Below, one piece after another: positions 1-8,892 of a DNA stretch of 64,000 nt. The notes below the pieces were generated by a model that searched no databases, was not told the origin of the DNA, and saw only the letters and a list, made by a program, of their open reading frames with translations. Origin of the DNA: Leptospira abararensis (GTDB taxonomy: Bacteria; Spirochaetota; Leptospiria; Leptospirales; Leptospiraceae); contig NZ_JAFFPR010000027.1 in assembly GCF_016918735.1 (NCBI RefSeq), positions 248,001 through 312,000 of the forward strand, written 5' to 3'. Position numbers and translations under genes: made by a program. The stretch's first letter is position 1, and each line of letters starts with the position of its first letter.

Positions 1-2
1 TC

Positions 3-368
3 TTATACAGCAATAGGAGCGGCATCACCCCAAAGACGATCTAACGAATAGTAGGTTCTCATTTCGTCTGTCATGATATGAACACAAATTTCACCGTAAT
101 CGAGAAGAATCCAGCCTGTGGCATCTTTCGGAAGGTCGGCTAGGTTTTGGCGTTTGACTGCCAATTTCAAAGGTTTCATGTACTTATCGATGTCTTTGGC
201 ACAAGACCTGCCTTGTGTTTCTGTTTTGACAGTCGCAAGGACAAATAAGGAAAGATAACTATGTACGTCTTTTAGATCCAAAAATTGGATATTTTCACAT
301 TTTTTATCAATTAATGTCTGTTTGATTTTTTTGAGATGTTCTAATGTCTCTGCACTGATGTTCGGCAT
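3..368 (-). CDS. rsfS: Ribosomal silencing factor RsfS (Iojap/YbeB family)
   Basis: A 121-residue cytoplasmic protein of the RsfS family, which binds ribosomal protein L14 and blocks joining of the 30S and 50S subunits when nutrients are scarce. The family pattern is visible: an N-terminal helix, then the FLDLKDVHSYLSLFVLATV strand region, and a C-terminal GWILLDYGEICVHIMTDEMR segment ending with the tyrosine/leucine-rich LDRLWGDA. I start it at the ATG ending at 368, because the longer frame would run into the upstream gene that stops at 370. It is the last gene of the obgE-proB-proA-nadD-yqeK run; rsfS beside nadD and yqeK is a common bacterial arrangement. Confidence 0.93.
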   Translation of the reverse strand: MPNISAETLEHLKKIKQTLIDKKCENIQFLDLKDVHSYLSLFVLATVKTETQGRSCAKDIDKYMKPLKLAVKRQNLADLPKDATGWILLDYGEICVHIMTDEMRTYYSLDRLWGDAAPIAV

Positions 369-369
369 T

Positions 370-1527
370 TTAGTCCTTGGAATTTTGAAAATCTTCCCCG
401 AGTATGACGGTGGCATCAAGTCCCAGATCTTTCCTAAGAGCGAAGTAAACCCTTCGTCCTTGGAAGGTATCAGAGATAATATCCGTGTACTGTGTGTTTC
501 CGGAGCGGTTTAAGATGATACTGGATTTAAAACTAGAATCCCAGGCATTGTCAACGGAGAGAACTTTCAGACCCTTATCATTCAGAAGCACCTTCCCGTA
601 TCTGGCAAGCCCATTTTTAGGTGTTCCATTCAATACTTCTATCCTTGCCCTTTCGCCCTCACTAAAAGAAAGGGATCTGAGCTCGCTTGCAAATTTGTGA
701 AAAGCAACTTTCACCGTCTCTTCATTTGCTTTTAAAACTTCATCTTTGAATTTGGGGCGTCCCATTGGTTCTCCTGGAACTTCAGAAACACCAAAGTGAA
801 TCTTTTCTTTTTTCAAAAAATCGACAAGTGTCTCCCATTCTTTTAGAGAGAGATTGGTTGTCATTTGAGAATGCAGATAAGCAACCCTTTGTTTTCCGAG
901 TAAGTCCTTTTTTTCGTGAATGGCTTCAAGGACAGTTAGGAGCACCGTTTCTTGGATCTCCAAACGACGGATATAGGAAATCATAGATTCATCTGCCAGA
1001 GAACTCATCCAATCAAATGTATCTTCCCCATCTAAAATATAGGTTTGTTTGTTCCTTGCGTAGTTTTTTGTTATGTGAAGAGACTTTGGTTCAAAAAAAA
1101 GATTGAGTCCACCAAGTAAATTGACCCAATTTTGAAACTGAGCTTTCGTCCAAACAATTTTAAAGGGGATATTGGAATCTAAAGTATCTTCTAAAACAGA
1201 TTCCACATAGGACGGAGCTGAACTGCCTTTTTCTTTTAGAGATTTATCCCCATCATCAAAACTGGTTTTAGGATTCACAAAGAAGAGGGCTGCCTTTTTT
1301 TCATTTGGGTAAAATTCTGCATAGAGAGAAAATAGGTATTCGTCCTTTTCCCCTAACACGGAAAATAGGATCGGCATTCTTTTACTTTGGGAAAACTTTT
1401 GATCTAGAGAAAATCCCGCTTTGGAGCGGAAGATTAAAAAGAGTAGTGCTATTAAAAAGAAAGACCCTGCTGCAATCAAAAGAGTTTTTGCAGGGATTGT
1501 TTGTTTTTTAGGAGGTTCACGTAACAT
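370..1527 (-). CDS. Membrane-anchored LytR/CpsA-Psr-like protein with LytR_C domain
   Basis: A 385-residue protein with a short basic N-terminus and one membrane segment (about residues 14-34), so most of it should be periplasmic. The middle (about 50-270) resembles a diverged LCP (LytR-CpsA-Psr) domain. The C-terminus (about 295-380) begins with IEVLNGTPKNGLARYG, the recognisable opening of the LytR_C domain. LCP proteins attach polymers to peptidoglycan in other bacteria; whether this diverged copy is a transferase cannot be told from sequence, as I do not see the usual arginine cluster clearly. Its start overlaps the yqeK stop by 11 bases, implying coupling. An AGGAGG-like site is not obvious, so translation may depend on yqeK. 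Confidence 0.75.
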   Translation of the reverse strand: MLREPPKKQTIPAKTLLIAAGSFFLIALLFLIFRSKAGFSLDQKFSQSKRMPILFSVLGEKDEYLFSLYAEFYPNEKKAALFFVNPKTSFDDGDKSLKEKGSSAPSYVESVLEDTLDSNIPFKIVWTKAQFQNWVNLLGGLNLFFEPKSLHITKNYARNKQTYILDGEDTFDWMSSLADESMISYIRRLEIQETVLLTVLEAIHEKKDLLGKQRVAYLHSQMTTNLSLKEWETLVDFLKKEKIHFGVSEVPGEPMGRPKFKDEVLKANEETVKVAFHKFASELRSLSFSEGERARIEVLNGTPKNGLARYGKVLLNDKGLKVLSVDNAWDSSFKSSIILNRSGNTQYTDIISDTFQGRRVYFALRKDLGLDATVILGEDFQNSKD

Positions 1528-2134
1528 CGATTTGGTTTCCTTTTAGATTTTTAGCAGATTGGTTGTACATATTGATTGTATAAGGATGAATGACTTCTTT
1601 TTTTTCCATAAGAAAGGAAATCGTTTGAAACGCTTTCATAAAAACACCGTAGTCTAGGTTTTCCTCTGTTTTCTGAATCCAGATCGAAAGCTCCGGTTGT
1701 TTGAAAGCATAGTCGGAACCCAAAAAATCAGCTGCATACAAAATTTTGTCCAAGAAAGATGGTTCTGGGTTTCCGAGGGTATGAGAAGAGATGGCTTTTG
1801 CGATCTCAGAATCGACAAAACCATATTCTCTCTCTAGCCATAAAGGCGCGGAAAAAGCATGAAGGGCCTGCGAAGGAATTCCTTCTGAAGCAAAGTCAAA
1901 TTCCCGAAATAACTGGGTATGGATCTCCATTTTTTTTTGTTTGGTGATATCATGGCAGAGTCCTGCAAGATAGGCTTTTTTAGGATAAGGATAACTATGG
2001 GTTTTGGCTAAGGACTCAGCATACTTTGCCACCCGCAAAATATGTTGGAAACGAATATCCGTGACTTGAATGGGAACTTCTTCTGTAAAGAATTCCGTCC
2101 AGTCTTCTAGTGATGCGAAAGGAGATGGATTCAT
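1517..2134 (-). CDS. yqeK: HD-domain nucleotide hydrolase YqeK
   Basis: A 205-residue HD-superfamily protein. Metal-binding residues are visible in order: RFQHILRVAKYAE (H), GLCHDITK (HD), HAFSAPLW, SSHTLGNPE and KILYAADFL. This spacing matches YqeK, which in Bacillus and Staphylococcus cleaves diadenosine tetraphosphate symmetrically into two ADP. It shares a four-base ATGA overlap with nadD, the partner with which yqeK is often adjacent or fused. An AGGAG site lies upstream of the ATG. Confidence 0.88.
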   Translation of the reverse strand: MNPSPFASLEDWTEFFTEEVPIQVTDIRFQHILRVAKYAESLAKTHSYPYPKKAYLAGLCHDITKQKKMEIHTQLFREFDFASEGIPSQALHAFSAPLWLEREYGFVDSEIAKAISSHTLGNPEPSFLDKILYAADFLGSDYAFKQPELSIWIQKTEENLDYGVFMKAFQTISFLMEKKEVIHPYTINMYNQSAKNLKGNQIDVT

Positions 2135-2742
2135 AAAAAAATATCTCCTTGTTTTTCATTTAAAAACCGAACGGCAAGTTCTCTGGTTTTAGGCAAAACA
2201 AAGGGTTCGACCCAGTCTCCTAGGGACATTTTTCGAATTTCTTTGCTGCTCATAGGAAGAATCGGGTTCTCCAAAACGAGAACTTGGGATTTCGGGAAAA
2301 AAGAGGGGATTAAAATTTCTTTTGGGTAAGGGCTATCTCTTCGTACAACAATGATTTGTTTGGTGGCTTTTAGGATGTCAATATATGATTTCCATTTATC
2401 AAAAGAATTTAAATTGTCTTCGCCAATTACCAAAGAAATTTGCGCATCGGGGTAGAGGGACTGCAGTGAGTTTAGACTATCTATCGTATAACTTACGGTT
2501 GGCTCTTTGATTTCTTTGTCCCAAAGAATTACTTTTCGGGATAAAAATCCTTCAAATTCCGCCAAACAAAGTTTCCAAATTTCTTCAGCTGTAAAAGCTT
2601 TTTCCCCTAACTTAAACGGAGAAACAAAATTGGGACAAATATAGAGAAGGGCTTCAGGGAAAGACTTGGAAATCGTCTCAATCACGTGGCGGTGTCCCCG
2701 GTGAGGGGGATTAAAACTTCCTCCAAAAAAAAGAACGTCCAT
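2131..2742 (-). CDS. nadD: Nicotinate-nucleotide adenylyltransferase
   Basis: About 203 residues, joining nicotinate mononucleotide to ATP to make deamido-NAD in NAD synthesis. The N-terminal nucleotidyltransferase signature is clear: FFGGSFNPPHRGHRH with the HxGH motif. The second signature, MSSKEIRKM (the ISSTxIR equivalent), is near the C-terminus. I prefer the ATG ending at 2742 because it puts the first strand (MDVLFFGG) where the family expects it. A GTG ending at 2766 would add eight residues and overlap proA. The gene sits two bases after proA and overlaps yqeK. Confidence 0.92.
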   Translation of the reverse strand: MDVLFFGGSFNPPHRGHRHVIETISKSFPEALLYICPNFVSPFKLGEKAFTAEEIWKLCLAEFEGFLSRKVILWDKEIKEPTVSYTIDSLNSLQSLYPDAQISLVIGEDNLNSFDKWKSYIDILKATKQIIVVRRDSPYPKEILIPSFFPKSQVLVLENPILPMSSKEIRKMSLGDWVEPFVLPKTRELAVRFLNEKQGDIFL

Positions 2743-2743
2743 T

Positions 2744-4009
2744 TCAGCCGCGGATTTGACCGCCACCCGTTACATACGTAGTTGTTGTAGTTAGGTGGAT
2801 AAGGCCCATAGGTCCACGTACATGGAGTTTTCCTGTGGAAATTCCCACCTCAGCACCAAGTCCATACTCACCACCATCATGAAACCGAGTGGAACAGTTC
2901 ACAAAGATAGCAGCACTATCCAATTCTTGTTGGAACTTTCGAATTTCGGAAACATCTTCTGATAAGATACATTCCGTATGACCAGAACTATACTTTCGAA
3001 TATTTTCCATGGCTTCGGTTACAGAATCCACCAGTCGAATGCTAAGCCTAGTATCCAAAAATTCAGTATAAAAATCATTTTCTTGCGCTAGTTTGGCGGA
3101 AGGGATTAACTTTTGAATTGATATATCCCCAAGAATTTGAATCCCTGCCGTTTCCAAGTTTGTTAACAACCCACTGATATTCGGATAGTCTTTATGGATA
3201 AATAAATTTTCCAAAGCATTACAAACCCCAGGCCGTTGCACTTTTGAATTGATCAGAATCGGAAGGACAATTTCAGGATTGGCATGGTTAGACAAATAAA
3301 GATTGGTTACACCTTTATCATGTTTAATGACAGGAATTTTACTATTTTCAGATACAAATCGAATGAGAGTTTCGCCACCTCGGGGAACAATCACATCGAT
3401 CAGTTCTTCCAATTGAAAAAAAGGAACCATAGCTTCTCTATTTGTATTTTCCACAAATGTCACCGCATCTTTTGTCACTCCAGGGATATTCGCCTCAGTA
3501 ATGGCTTCGTGGAATAGAGAGGATAGGATTAAATTGGAATGATAGGCCTCAGATCCACCTCTCAAAATACATGCATTCCCTGATTTAAAGGAAAGAGATG
3601 CAATATCAATGATGACATTGGGTCTTGACTCAAAAATTGTCATCACCACACCAATGGGTACTCGTTTGGTAAGAAGCTCCAGTCCATTGGGTAGAATAGT
3701 ACCACGAACTACCTCGCCAACGGGATCCGGAAGGTTACGAATTTCTTCAATGCTCTTGGCCATTCCTTTGATTCGTTTGGAATCTAAAAGAAGGCGGTCC
3801 ATCATAGCGGAAGAGAGTCCTTTCTCTTTTCCGTTTTTCATATCCAATTGGTTTTTTTCAATGATAGCGGATTCTTTTTTAAGGAGCAGTTCTTCTACGC
3901 TTAGAAGGACTGCATTTTTTTGAAGCGTCGTGAGTCCTTTTAGAGCTCTACTTGCTAACTTAGCCTTGGAGGCTAATTCCTTTGCGTAGGTTGTCAATTC
4001 ATCTGCCAT
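2744..4009 (-). CDS. proA: Gamma-glutamyl phosphate reductase
   Basis: A 421-residue cytoplasmic enzyme reducing gamma-glutamyl phosphate to glutamate semialdehyde with NADPH, the second step of proline synthesis. The catalytic cysteine lies in [16 protein letters not shown]. The cofactor-binding region [20 protein letters not shown] and the C-terminal [21 protein letters not shown] block are both intact. Length is normal for ProA. It follows proB by three bases, so the two consecutive enzymes, which pass a labile intermediate, are made together. Confidence 0.97.
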   Translation of the reverse strand: MADELTTYAKELASKAKLASRALKGLTTLQKNAVLLSVEELLLKKESAIIEKNQLDMKNGKEKGLSSAMMDRLLLDSKRIKGMAKSIEEIRNLPDPVGEVVRGTILPNGLELLTKRVPIGVVMTIFESRPNVIIDIASLSFKSGNACILRGGSEAYHSNLILSSLFHEAITEANIPGVTKDAVTFVENTNREAMVPFFQLEELIDVIVPRGGETLIRFVSENSKIPVIKHDKGVTNLYLSNHANPEIVLPILINSKVQRPGVCNALENLFIHKDYPNISGLLTNLETAGIQILGDISIQKLIPSAKLAQENDFYTEFLDTRLSIRLVDSVTEAMENIRKYSSGHTECILSEDVSEIRKFQQELDSAAIFVNCSTRFHDGGEYGLGAEVGISTGKLHVRGPMGLIHLTTTTTYVTGGGQIRG

Positions 4010-4012
4010 AAT

Positions 4013-4873
4013 TCACTCCGAGGGTAAAGAAAAGAAATGCGTTTGGATCTCCGATGCGGTTGGAATTCTATGAGGAAATGATTCATTGGCCACTAAAGTC
4101 CCAATATTTTCCTTTTCAAAAAACTGCGAGATGGCATGTTTTTTTTCTCCGTTCACAATCCCTGTTTTGATTCCAAATGGTAACAAAAGTTTTGCGGCAT
4201 TGATTTTGGTAAACATACCACCGGTCCCAGGACCAGAAGGTCCAGTGGCTAAACTTTCCGTTTCTTCTGTTATCTCGGTAAATAAATCAATTTTGGAATT
4301 TTCTATTAAAAAACCATCCACACCCGTTAATACAAGAAGTAAGTCAGCACCCACAATGGATGCCACAATGGCAGAAAGAATGTCATTATCTCCTAGATTG
4401 ATCTCTTCGGTTGATACAGAGTCATTTTCATTGACGATAGGGAGAATTCCCCAATCCAAAAGTTGACGAAACGTTTGTTTGAGGTTGGTAAAACTTTTTT
4501 CTTCGTTTAAGTCTTTTCTTCCAAATAAAATTTGAGCGATAGGAATATTGACTCGGCTAAAAAAACTCTCATAGAGATTAAGGAGTTTGTTTTGGCCCAT
4601 GGCAGCAAACGCTTGTTTTTCGGCAAGGGTGGTTTTTCCATTAGGAAAATTCCCGTTTTGGCTTTCCAAAAGTTTTTTACCTTGGGCAATGGCTCCCGAG
4701 GAAACGAGAATGACTTCTTTTCCTTGGTCACGCAAACTTCGGATGTCACCGACAAGATCATACAGAAAGTCATTGATTTTGGATTCTTCACCAGAAACAC
4801 GAGCACTTCCAATTTTAATGACAATGAGTTTTGCTTGTTGCAGGGAGTTTAAAAATTCCTTACGTGTTTTCAT
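4013..4873 (-). CDS. proB: Glutamate 5-kinase, short form without PUA domain
   Basis: A 286-residue amino-acid kinase that phosphorylates glutamate in the first step of proline synthesis. Visible motifs: VIKIGSARV at the N-terminus, [11 protein letters not shown], the [10 protein letters not shown] and [12 protein letters not shown] substrate/ATP segments, and [13 protein letters not shown] near the C-terminus. It ends after the kinase fold and lacks the C-terminal PUA domain of the roughly 370-residue enterobacterial enzyme; such short forms exist in other bacteria. The start overlaps obgE by 14 bases. Feedback control by proline, known in the family, is likely but not shown by sequence. Confidence 0.96.
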   Translation of the reverse strand: MKTRKEFLNSLQQAKLIVIKIGSARVSGEESKINDFLYDLVGDIRSLRDQGKEVILVSSGAIAQGKKLLESQNGNFPNGKTTLAEKQAFAAMGQNKLLNLYESFFSRVNIPIAQILFGRKDLNEEKSFTNLKQTFRQLLDWGILPIVNENDSVSTEEINLGDNDILSAIVASIVGADLLLVLTGVDGFLIENSKIDLFTEITEETESLATGPSGPGTGGMFTKINAAKLLLPFGIKTGIVNGEKKHAISQFFEKENIGTLVANESFPHRIPTASEIQTHFFSLPSE

Positions 4874-5885
4874 AAACTAACTTTGATTTTTCAGGAAAGA
4901 ATACTTTATCGATCCTTTCCAAAAGATAATCCAGATTTGATTCTTTGTCTGCGGAAATACAAATGATTTCCCCTAAATGGGAATAGTTCGTTTGGAGCTC
5001 TGCTGTAAAGGTAGGGTCATTGTCCCAGATATCCATTTTGTTGATGACAATGAGAAATTTTTTATCCAAAAGAGAATCATTATAATTTCCAAGTTCACTG
5101 CGTAACATTTCCAATTCTTCTTCGAGTTGCAGATTCCCACCATCGAACAAAAACAAAATCCCTTGGACCCGTTCGATGTGTTTTAAAAAGCTAATCCCAA
5201 GCCCTACACCACGAGAAGCACCTTCGATGATCCCTGGTATGTCCGCTACTGTATAACGAAATAAATCTTCATGTCTATGCACAACACCTAGATTAGGCGA
5301 GAGGGTAGTGAAAGCATAACCGGCAATTTTGGGATGGGCATGGGTAATTTTTGCGAGTAGGGTCGACTTACCGGCATTAGGTAGTCCTACAATTCCGATA
5401 TCGGCTAATAGTTTTAATTCTAATAATAAAGATAGTTCGCCACCTTCTTCTCCAGGTTGGCTATAACGGGGGGCTTGTTGGATGGAAGTTTTAAAAAATG
5501 TATTTCCTTTTCCGCCTCGTCCGCCAGTCGCAATGGTAAAACTTTCGCCGTCGTGGTTGAAATCATAAAGAAGTTCCATAGTCACCGAATCTAGGATTTG
5601 TGTTCCTACAGGAACTTTTAAGATTAAATCCTCACCATTTTTTCCATGTCTATTTTGTCCAAGGCCAGGTTCGCCGTCTTGGGCAGAATACAGACGATCC
5701 GGTAGGTAATTCTCCAGAGTCATCATCCGCCCTTCGGCAAGGAAAATAACATCTCCACCTTTTCCCCCGTCCCCCCCATCAGGACCGCCAAATTCAACGA
5801 ATTTCTCCTTATGGAAGTGGACAGAACCTGCCCCTCCGTGTCCGGCTCGAATTCGAATGGGTACTTCGTCTATAAATCCGCTCAT
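4860..5885 (-). CDS. obgE: GTPase ObgE/CgtA
   Basis: A 341-residue Obg GTPase acting in 50S ribosome assembly and stringent control. The N-terminal glycine-rich Obg fold (about 1-157) shows [14 protein letters not shown] repeats. The GTPase domain follows: G1 [12 protein letters not shown]3 DIPGIIEGA and G4 NKMD. It stops soon after the G domain, so the C-terminal OCT extension found in some Firmicute Obg proteins is absent. An AAGGAC site lies a few bases before the ATG. It sits just downstream of the rpmA terminator and starts the obgE-to-rsfS run. Confidence 0.97.
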   Translation of the reverse strand: MSGFIDEVPIRIRAGHGGAGSVHFHKEKFVEFGGPDGGDGGKGGDVIFLAEGRMMTLENYLPDRLYSAQDGEPGLGQNRHGKNGEDLILKVPVGTQILDSVTMELLYDFNHDGESFTIATGGRGGKGNTFFKTSIQQAPRYSQPGEEGGELSLLLELKLLADIGIVGLPNAGKSTLLAKITHAHPKIAGYAFTTLSPNLGVVHRHEDLFRYTVADIPGIIEGASRGVGLGISFLKHIERVQGILFLFDGGNLQLEEELEMLRSELGNYNDSLLDKKFLIVINKMDIWDNDPTFTAELQTNYSHLGEIICISADKESNLDYLLERIDKVFFPEKSKLVYENT

Positions 5886-5900
5886 ATTGTCCTTTGGTCA

Positions 5901-5938
5901 AAAAAAAACCCGTTTAAGGAAATCCTAAAACGGGTTTT
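5901..5938 (-). terminator. Intrinsic terminator after rpmA
   Basis: Read on the minus strand, AAACCCGTTT pairs with AAACGGGTTT around an 11-base loop that can itself fold further, followed by a run of eight T. It lies between the rpmA stop and the obgE start. It should separate the ribosomal-protein operon from obgE and its followers, probably with read-through. Confidence 0.85.
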
Positions 5939-5962
5939 GTCCTCTCATTTGTAGGAGAGGAA

Positions 5963-6220
5963 CTATGCTTTCGGGTAAACGGAGATTTGTTGTCTTTCTT
6001 TCGTTACGTGTTCGAAAGTCACAACCCCGTCAACAAGTGCAAATAGGGTATGGTCACGACCAATTCCTACGTTTTTTCCGGGTTTGTATTCAGTTCCTCT
6101 TTGGCGAACGATGATATTACCAGCAATAGCAAGCTGCCCACCGTAAACTTTTACACCAAGTCTCTTCGATTCTGAATCACGACCGTTCTTTGTGGATCCC
6201 CCACCTTTCTTTGTAGCCAT
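5963..6220 (-). CDS. rpmA: 50S ribosomal protein L27
   Basis: An 85-residue L27 starting [20 protein letters not shown], whose flexible N-terminus reaches the peptidyl-transferase centre. It begins directly in the mature form. The upstream in-frame codons run only four triplets to a TAA with no start among them, so there is no N-terminal extension of the kind cleaved by Prp in Firmicutes. A GGGG-containing ribosome site precedes the ATG. It lies four bases after prp. Confidence 0.98.
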   Translation of the reverse strand: MATKKGGGSTKNGRDSESKRLGVKVYGGQLAIAGNIIVRQRGTEYKPGKNVGIGRDHTLFALVDGVVTFEHVTKERQQISVYPKA

Positions 6221-6224
6221 TTGT

Positions 6225-6554
6225 TTACCCCTTTATGATTACGTCTTGGATGGAAATCGCTTCAGAATGAGTGGATGCTAAACTTTTTAATCCAAACTCC
6301 ACCATGGAAAGTAGGCTTTGGTAGCCCTCTCTTTGATCAAGTTTCACTAAAAACTCTAAGTATCCGTCTCGTTTTGTTTCCGATTCCAAACTGTTTTGTG
6401 ATGCCAAATACGAGTGCGCACTCTGCACTAGAGTGGAAACTCCAGCACACAAAAGGTTTTCCCCTTTTGAACCTAAGTCCTTCGGAGAATGTCCTTCCAG
6501 TTGGATTCCTGCGATTTTCCCTCCTAATTCTTTTAAAATCTTACTATAAATCAA
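6225..6554 (-). CDS. prp: Ribosomal-processing cysteine protease Prp family
   Basis: A 109-residue protein in the usual Prp position between rplU and rpmA. Family features: the opening pattern of two strands around G11-I17, then GHS with catalytic histidine His22 and LLCAGVS with catalytic cysteine Cys36. Both residues are present, so it looks active. The start is a TTG placed immediately after the rplU TAA and in the same frame, with no ribosome site, which suggests re-initiation. In Staphylococcus aureus Prp removes the L27 N-terminal extension; the L27 here has none, so its substrate is unclear. Confidence 0.87.
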   Translation of the reverse strand: MIYSKILKELGGKIAGIQLEGHSPKDLGSKGENLLCAGVSTLVQSAHSYLASQNSLESETKRDGYLEFLVKLDQREGYQSLLSMVEFGLKSLASTHSEAISIQDVIIKG

Positions 6555-6863
6555 TTATCCGTTGATTGATACTACTTGCAGTTTTTGGAGTTGTTGTCTG
6601 TGACCCCAAGATCTTTTGTAGTTCTTTCTTTTTTTGTATTTAAAGCCGTGGATTTTTTCACCCTTACAATCTTCTAATACTTTTAAAGTCACTTTGGCAC
6701 CGGAAAGCGCTGGCGATCCAATGTTGACTTTATTGTTATCGGAAAGGAGTAGGACTTTTGTTTCTACTGTACTTCCGACCGAGTTTCCTGTTTTTTCTGC
6801 GACGAATACCTGGTCAGGAGACACTTTAAATTGTTTGGCTCCAAGTTCAATGATGGCGAACAT
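6555..6863 (-). CDS. rplU: 50S ribosomal protein L21
   Basis: A 102-residue L21, an early-assembling protein that binds 23S rRNA. The N-terminus MFAIIELGAKQFKV and the C-terminal lysine-rich KYKKRKNYKRSWGHRQ segment are diagnostic. It is the first gene of the rplU-prp-rpmA operon, with an AGGAT ribosome site and a TTGACA box about 60 bases upstream. Confidence 0.97.
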   Translation of the reverse strand: MFAIIELGAKQFKVSPDQVFVAEKTGNSVGSTVETKVLLLSDNNKVNIGSPALSGAKVTLKVLEDCKGEKIHGFKYKKRKNYKRSWGHRQQLQKLQVVSING

Positions 6864-6901
6864 ATAACTATCCTAATCTCTTTCTCGAATGTAGTTCTTA
6901 C

Positions 6902-6930
6902 CAGGATTTCTGATAGGCACCTCTTGTCAA
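6902..6930 (-). promoter_or_regulatory. Putative promoter of the rplU operon
   Basis: On the minus strand a perfect TTGACA lies at 6930-6925. The -10 position, 16-17 bases later, is a weak AATCCT/ATCCTG. It is the only good -35 box in the 118-base gap shared with the divergent typA gene. Confidence 0.4.
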
Positions 6931-6981
6931 ACGCAAATCCCCATTTACAGCCTAAGTGGATTGGAATTTCTGGTAAAAACA

Positions 6982-8790
6982 ATGGAAATTCGCAACATCG
7001 CCATCATCGCACACGTCGACCACGGTAAGACGACACTCACAGATTGTATCCTTCGCCATACGGGCGCCGTAACCGCGAAAGAAGACCGAGAGAGAATTAT
7101 GGACTCCAATGCTTTGGAGCAAGAAAAAGGGATTACGATCCTTGCCAAAAACACTTCGGTTAAGTATAAAGGAACCCGCATTAATATCGTTGATACTCCA
7201 GGTCACGCTGACTTCGGGGGAGAAGTGGAACGAGTTTTGTCCATGACAGACTGCACACTGTTACTTGTGGACGCTTTTGACGGGCCCATGCCACAAACAA
7301 GGTTCGTACTTGGAAAATCACTCCAACTAGGCCACAAACCGATTGTAGTGGTAAATAAAGTGGATAGAGAAGGGGCAAGACCAGGTTTTTCCGTGGATAA
7401 GGTATTTGACTTATTCAGTGATCTTGGTGCCACAGAAGAACAGTTAGACTTCCCCATCATCTATGCTTCCGCAAAACAAGGTTGGGCAGTGAACCACCTA
7501 TCCGAAGTTCCTGGTTCGAACATTGAGCCACTTCTGGATAAAGTTTTGGAACATGTTCCTCCAGTCAAAAGAGACAGTGACAAGGCCCTCCAATTCCAAG
7601 TCACAGCCCTTGATTATAATGAATATGTCGGTCGTATTGCCATTGGTAAAATTTACCAAGGGACAATGAAAAAGGGTGCTGATGTTACTCTTGCTAAAAC
7701 CAACGGAACCACAGCCAATTATAAAATCACAAAACTCTATGGATACGAAGGACTCACTCGTTACGAAATCGACGAAGCAGGATCTGGAGATATCGTGGCT
7801 ATGGCAGGAATTCCGGATGTATTTATCGGGGATACCGTTTGTGACCTCGGCAATCCACTTCCACTCCCTGCCATCCAAGTAGAAGAACCAACGGTCTCCA
7901 TGTTCTTTATGGTAAACAACTCTCCATTTGCTGGAAAAGAAGGAAAGTTTGTTACCACACGAAACCTTCGTGAACGTCTGGACCGAGAATTGGAAACCAA
8001 CGTAGCACTCCGTTTGGAAGAAACAGAAGATAAAGATCGTTTTAAAATTTTGGGACGTGGGGAACTCCACTTATCCATCCTCATTGAAAATATGCGTAGG
8101 GAAGGATACGAACTCCAAGTATCTCGTCCTGAAGTGATCATTAAATACAATGAAGCTGGGGAAAAAATTGAACCTTACGAAACTCTAGTGATGGATTTAC
8201 CTGACCAATTCTCTGGTGCTTGTATTCAAGAACTCAACCGTCGTAAGGGAGAGTTACAAGGAATGGATGCTCATACCTCTGGAATCACTCGCGTGGAATA
8301 CATAATTCCCACTCGTGGGCTTATTGGATTTAGAGGGCATTTCATTTCGGAAACTCGCGGAGAAGGCGTAATGTCTAGCCGCTTCTTAAAGTTTGATAAA
8401 TACAAAGGCGAAATTCCTGGTCGTAAAAACGGAGCTCTTATTTCTATGGACTCTGGAGATTCGACTGCCTATGCTCTTTGGAAAGTGCAAGAACGTGGCG
8501 ATCTTTTCATCGAACCACAAGTGGCAGTCTATCCAGGAATGATCCTAGGAATGAATAGCCGTGACACTGACTTAGAAGTAAACCCAGTGCGTGAAAAGAA
8601 ATTAACCAACGTTCGTGCCTCAGGTTCAGATGAAGCGATCCGCCTCATTCCACCAAAGAAGCTGACTTTGGAACAATCCATTGAATTTTTAGATGATGAT
8701 GAGCTTTTGGAAGTCACACCACAAAGTTTGCGTCTTCGTAAAAAAGTTTTGGATGCGAGTATGAGAAAGAGATCTGGTGGTGGTCGTTAG
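6982..8790 (+). CDS. typA: Translational GTPase TypA/BipA
   Basis: A 602-residue ribosome-binding GTPase related to EF-G and LepA, involved in 50S assembly and stress adaptation. All GTPase boxes are present: [12 protein letters not shown] (G1), [15 protein letters not shown] (G3), NKVDRE (G4) and SAKQGW (G5). Beta-barrel and EF-G-like domains follow, and then the BipA-specific C-terminus with [11 protein letters not shown] and [12 protein letters not shown] use the ATG at 6982 rather than a TTG seven codons earlier. It is a single gene with hairpins downstream. Confidence 0.97.
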   Translation: MEIRNIAIIAHVDHGKTTLTDCILRHTGAVTAKEDRERIMDSNALEQEKGITILAKNTSVKYKGTRINIVDTPGHADFGGEVERVLSMTDCTLLLVDAFDGPMPQTRFVLGKSLQLGHKPIVVVNKVDREGARPGFSVDKVFDLFSDLGATEEQLDFPIIYASAKQGWAVNHLSEVPGSNIEPLLDKVLEHVPPVKRDSDKALQFQVTALDYNEYVGRIAIGKIYQGTMKKGADVTLAKTNGTTANYKITKLYGYEGLTRYEIDEAGSGDIVAMAGIPDVFIGDTVCDLGNPLPLPAIQVEEPTVSMFFMVNNSPFAGKEGKFVTTRNLRERLDRELETNVALRLEETEDKDRFKILGRGELHLSILIENMRREGYELQVSRPEVIIKYNEAGEKIEPYETLVMDLPDQFSGACIQELNRRKGELQGMDAHTSGITRVEYIIPTRGLIGFRGHFISETRGEGVMSSRFLKFDKYKGEIPGRKNGALISMDSGDSTAYALWKVQERGDLFIEPQVAVYPGMILGMNSRDTDLEVNPVREKKLTNVRASGSDEAIRLIPPKKLTLEQSIEFLDDDELLEVTPQSLRLRKKVLDASMRKRSGGGR

Positions 8791-8808
8791 AAAAAACGCA
8801 CCATAAAC

Positions 8809-8838
8809 TCTGACTTCAAAGTTGATCTAGAAGTCAGA
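8809..8838 (+). other. Stem-loop downstream of typA
   Basis: TCTGACTTC (8809-8817) pairs perfectly with GAAGTCAGA (8830-8838) around a 12-base loop. It lies ten bases upstream of the typA terminator hairpin. It lacks a T-run and may stabilise the 3' end of the transcript. Confidence 0.45.
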
Positions 8839-8847
8839 ACAGACTCC

Positions 8848-8877
8848 AAAAGGGACTAAATGTTTAGTCCCTTTTTT
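8848..8877 (+). terminator. Intrinsic terminator after typA
   Basis: AAAAGGGACTAAA (8848-8860) pairs with TTTAGTCCCTTTT (8863-8875), followed by T residues. The two-base centre means a few inner pairs open. On the minus strand it ends in four T, so it may also weakly terminate the convergent gene at 8893-10341. Confidence 0.85.
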
Positions 8878-8892
8878 ATGTAATTTTCGTAT

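Noticed and set aside
2743..2766. GTG start giving NadD eight extra residues
   Set aside because: It overlaps proA and pushes the first strand of NadD away from the N-terminus.
7498..8070. 190-codon frame antisense to typA
   Set aside because: Overlaps conserved BipA domains; no ribosome site or family pattern.
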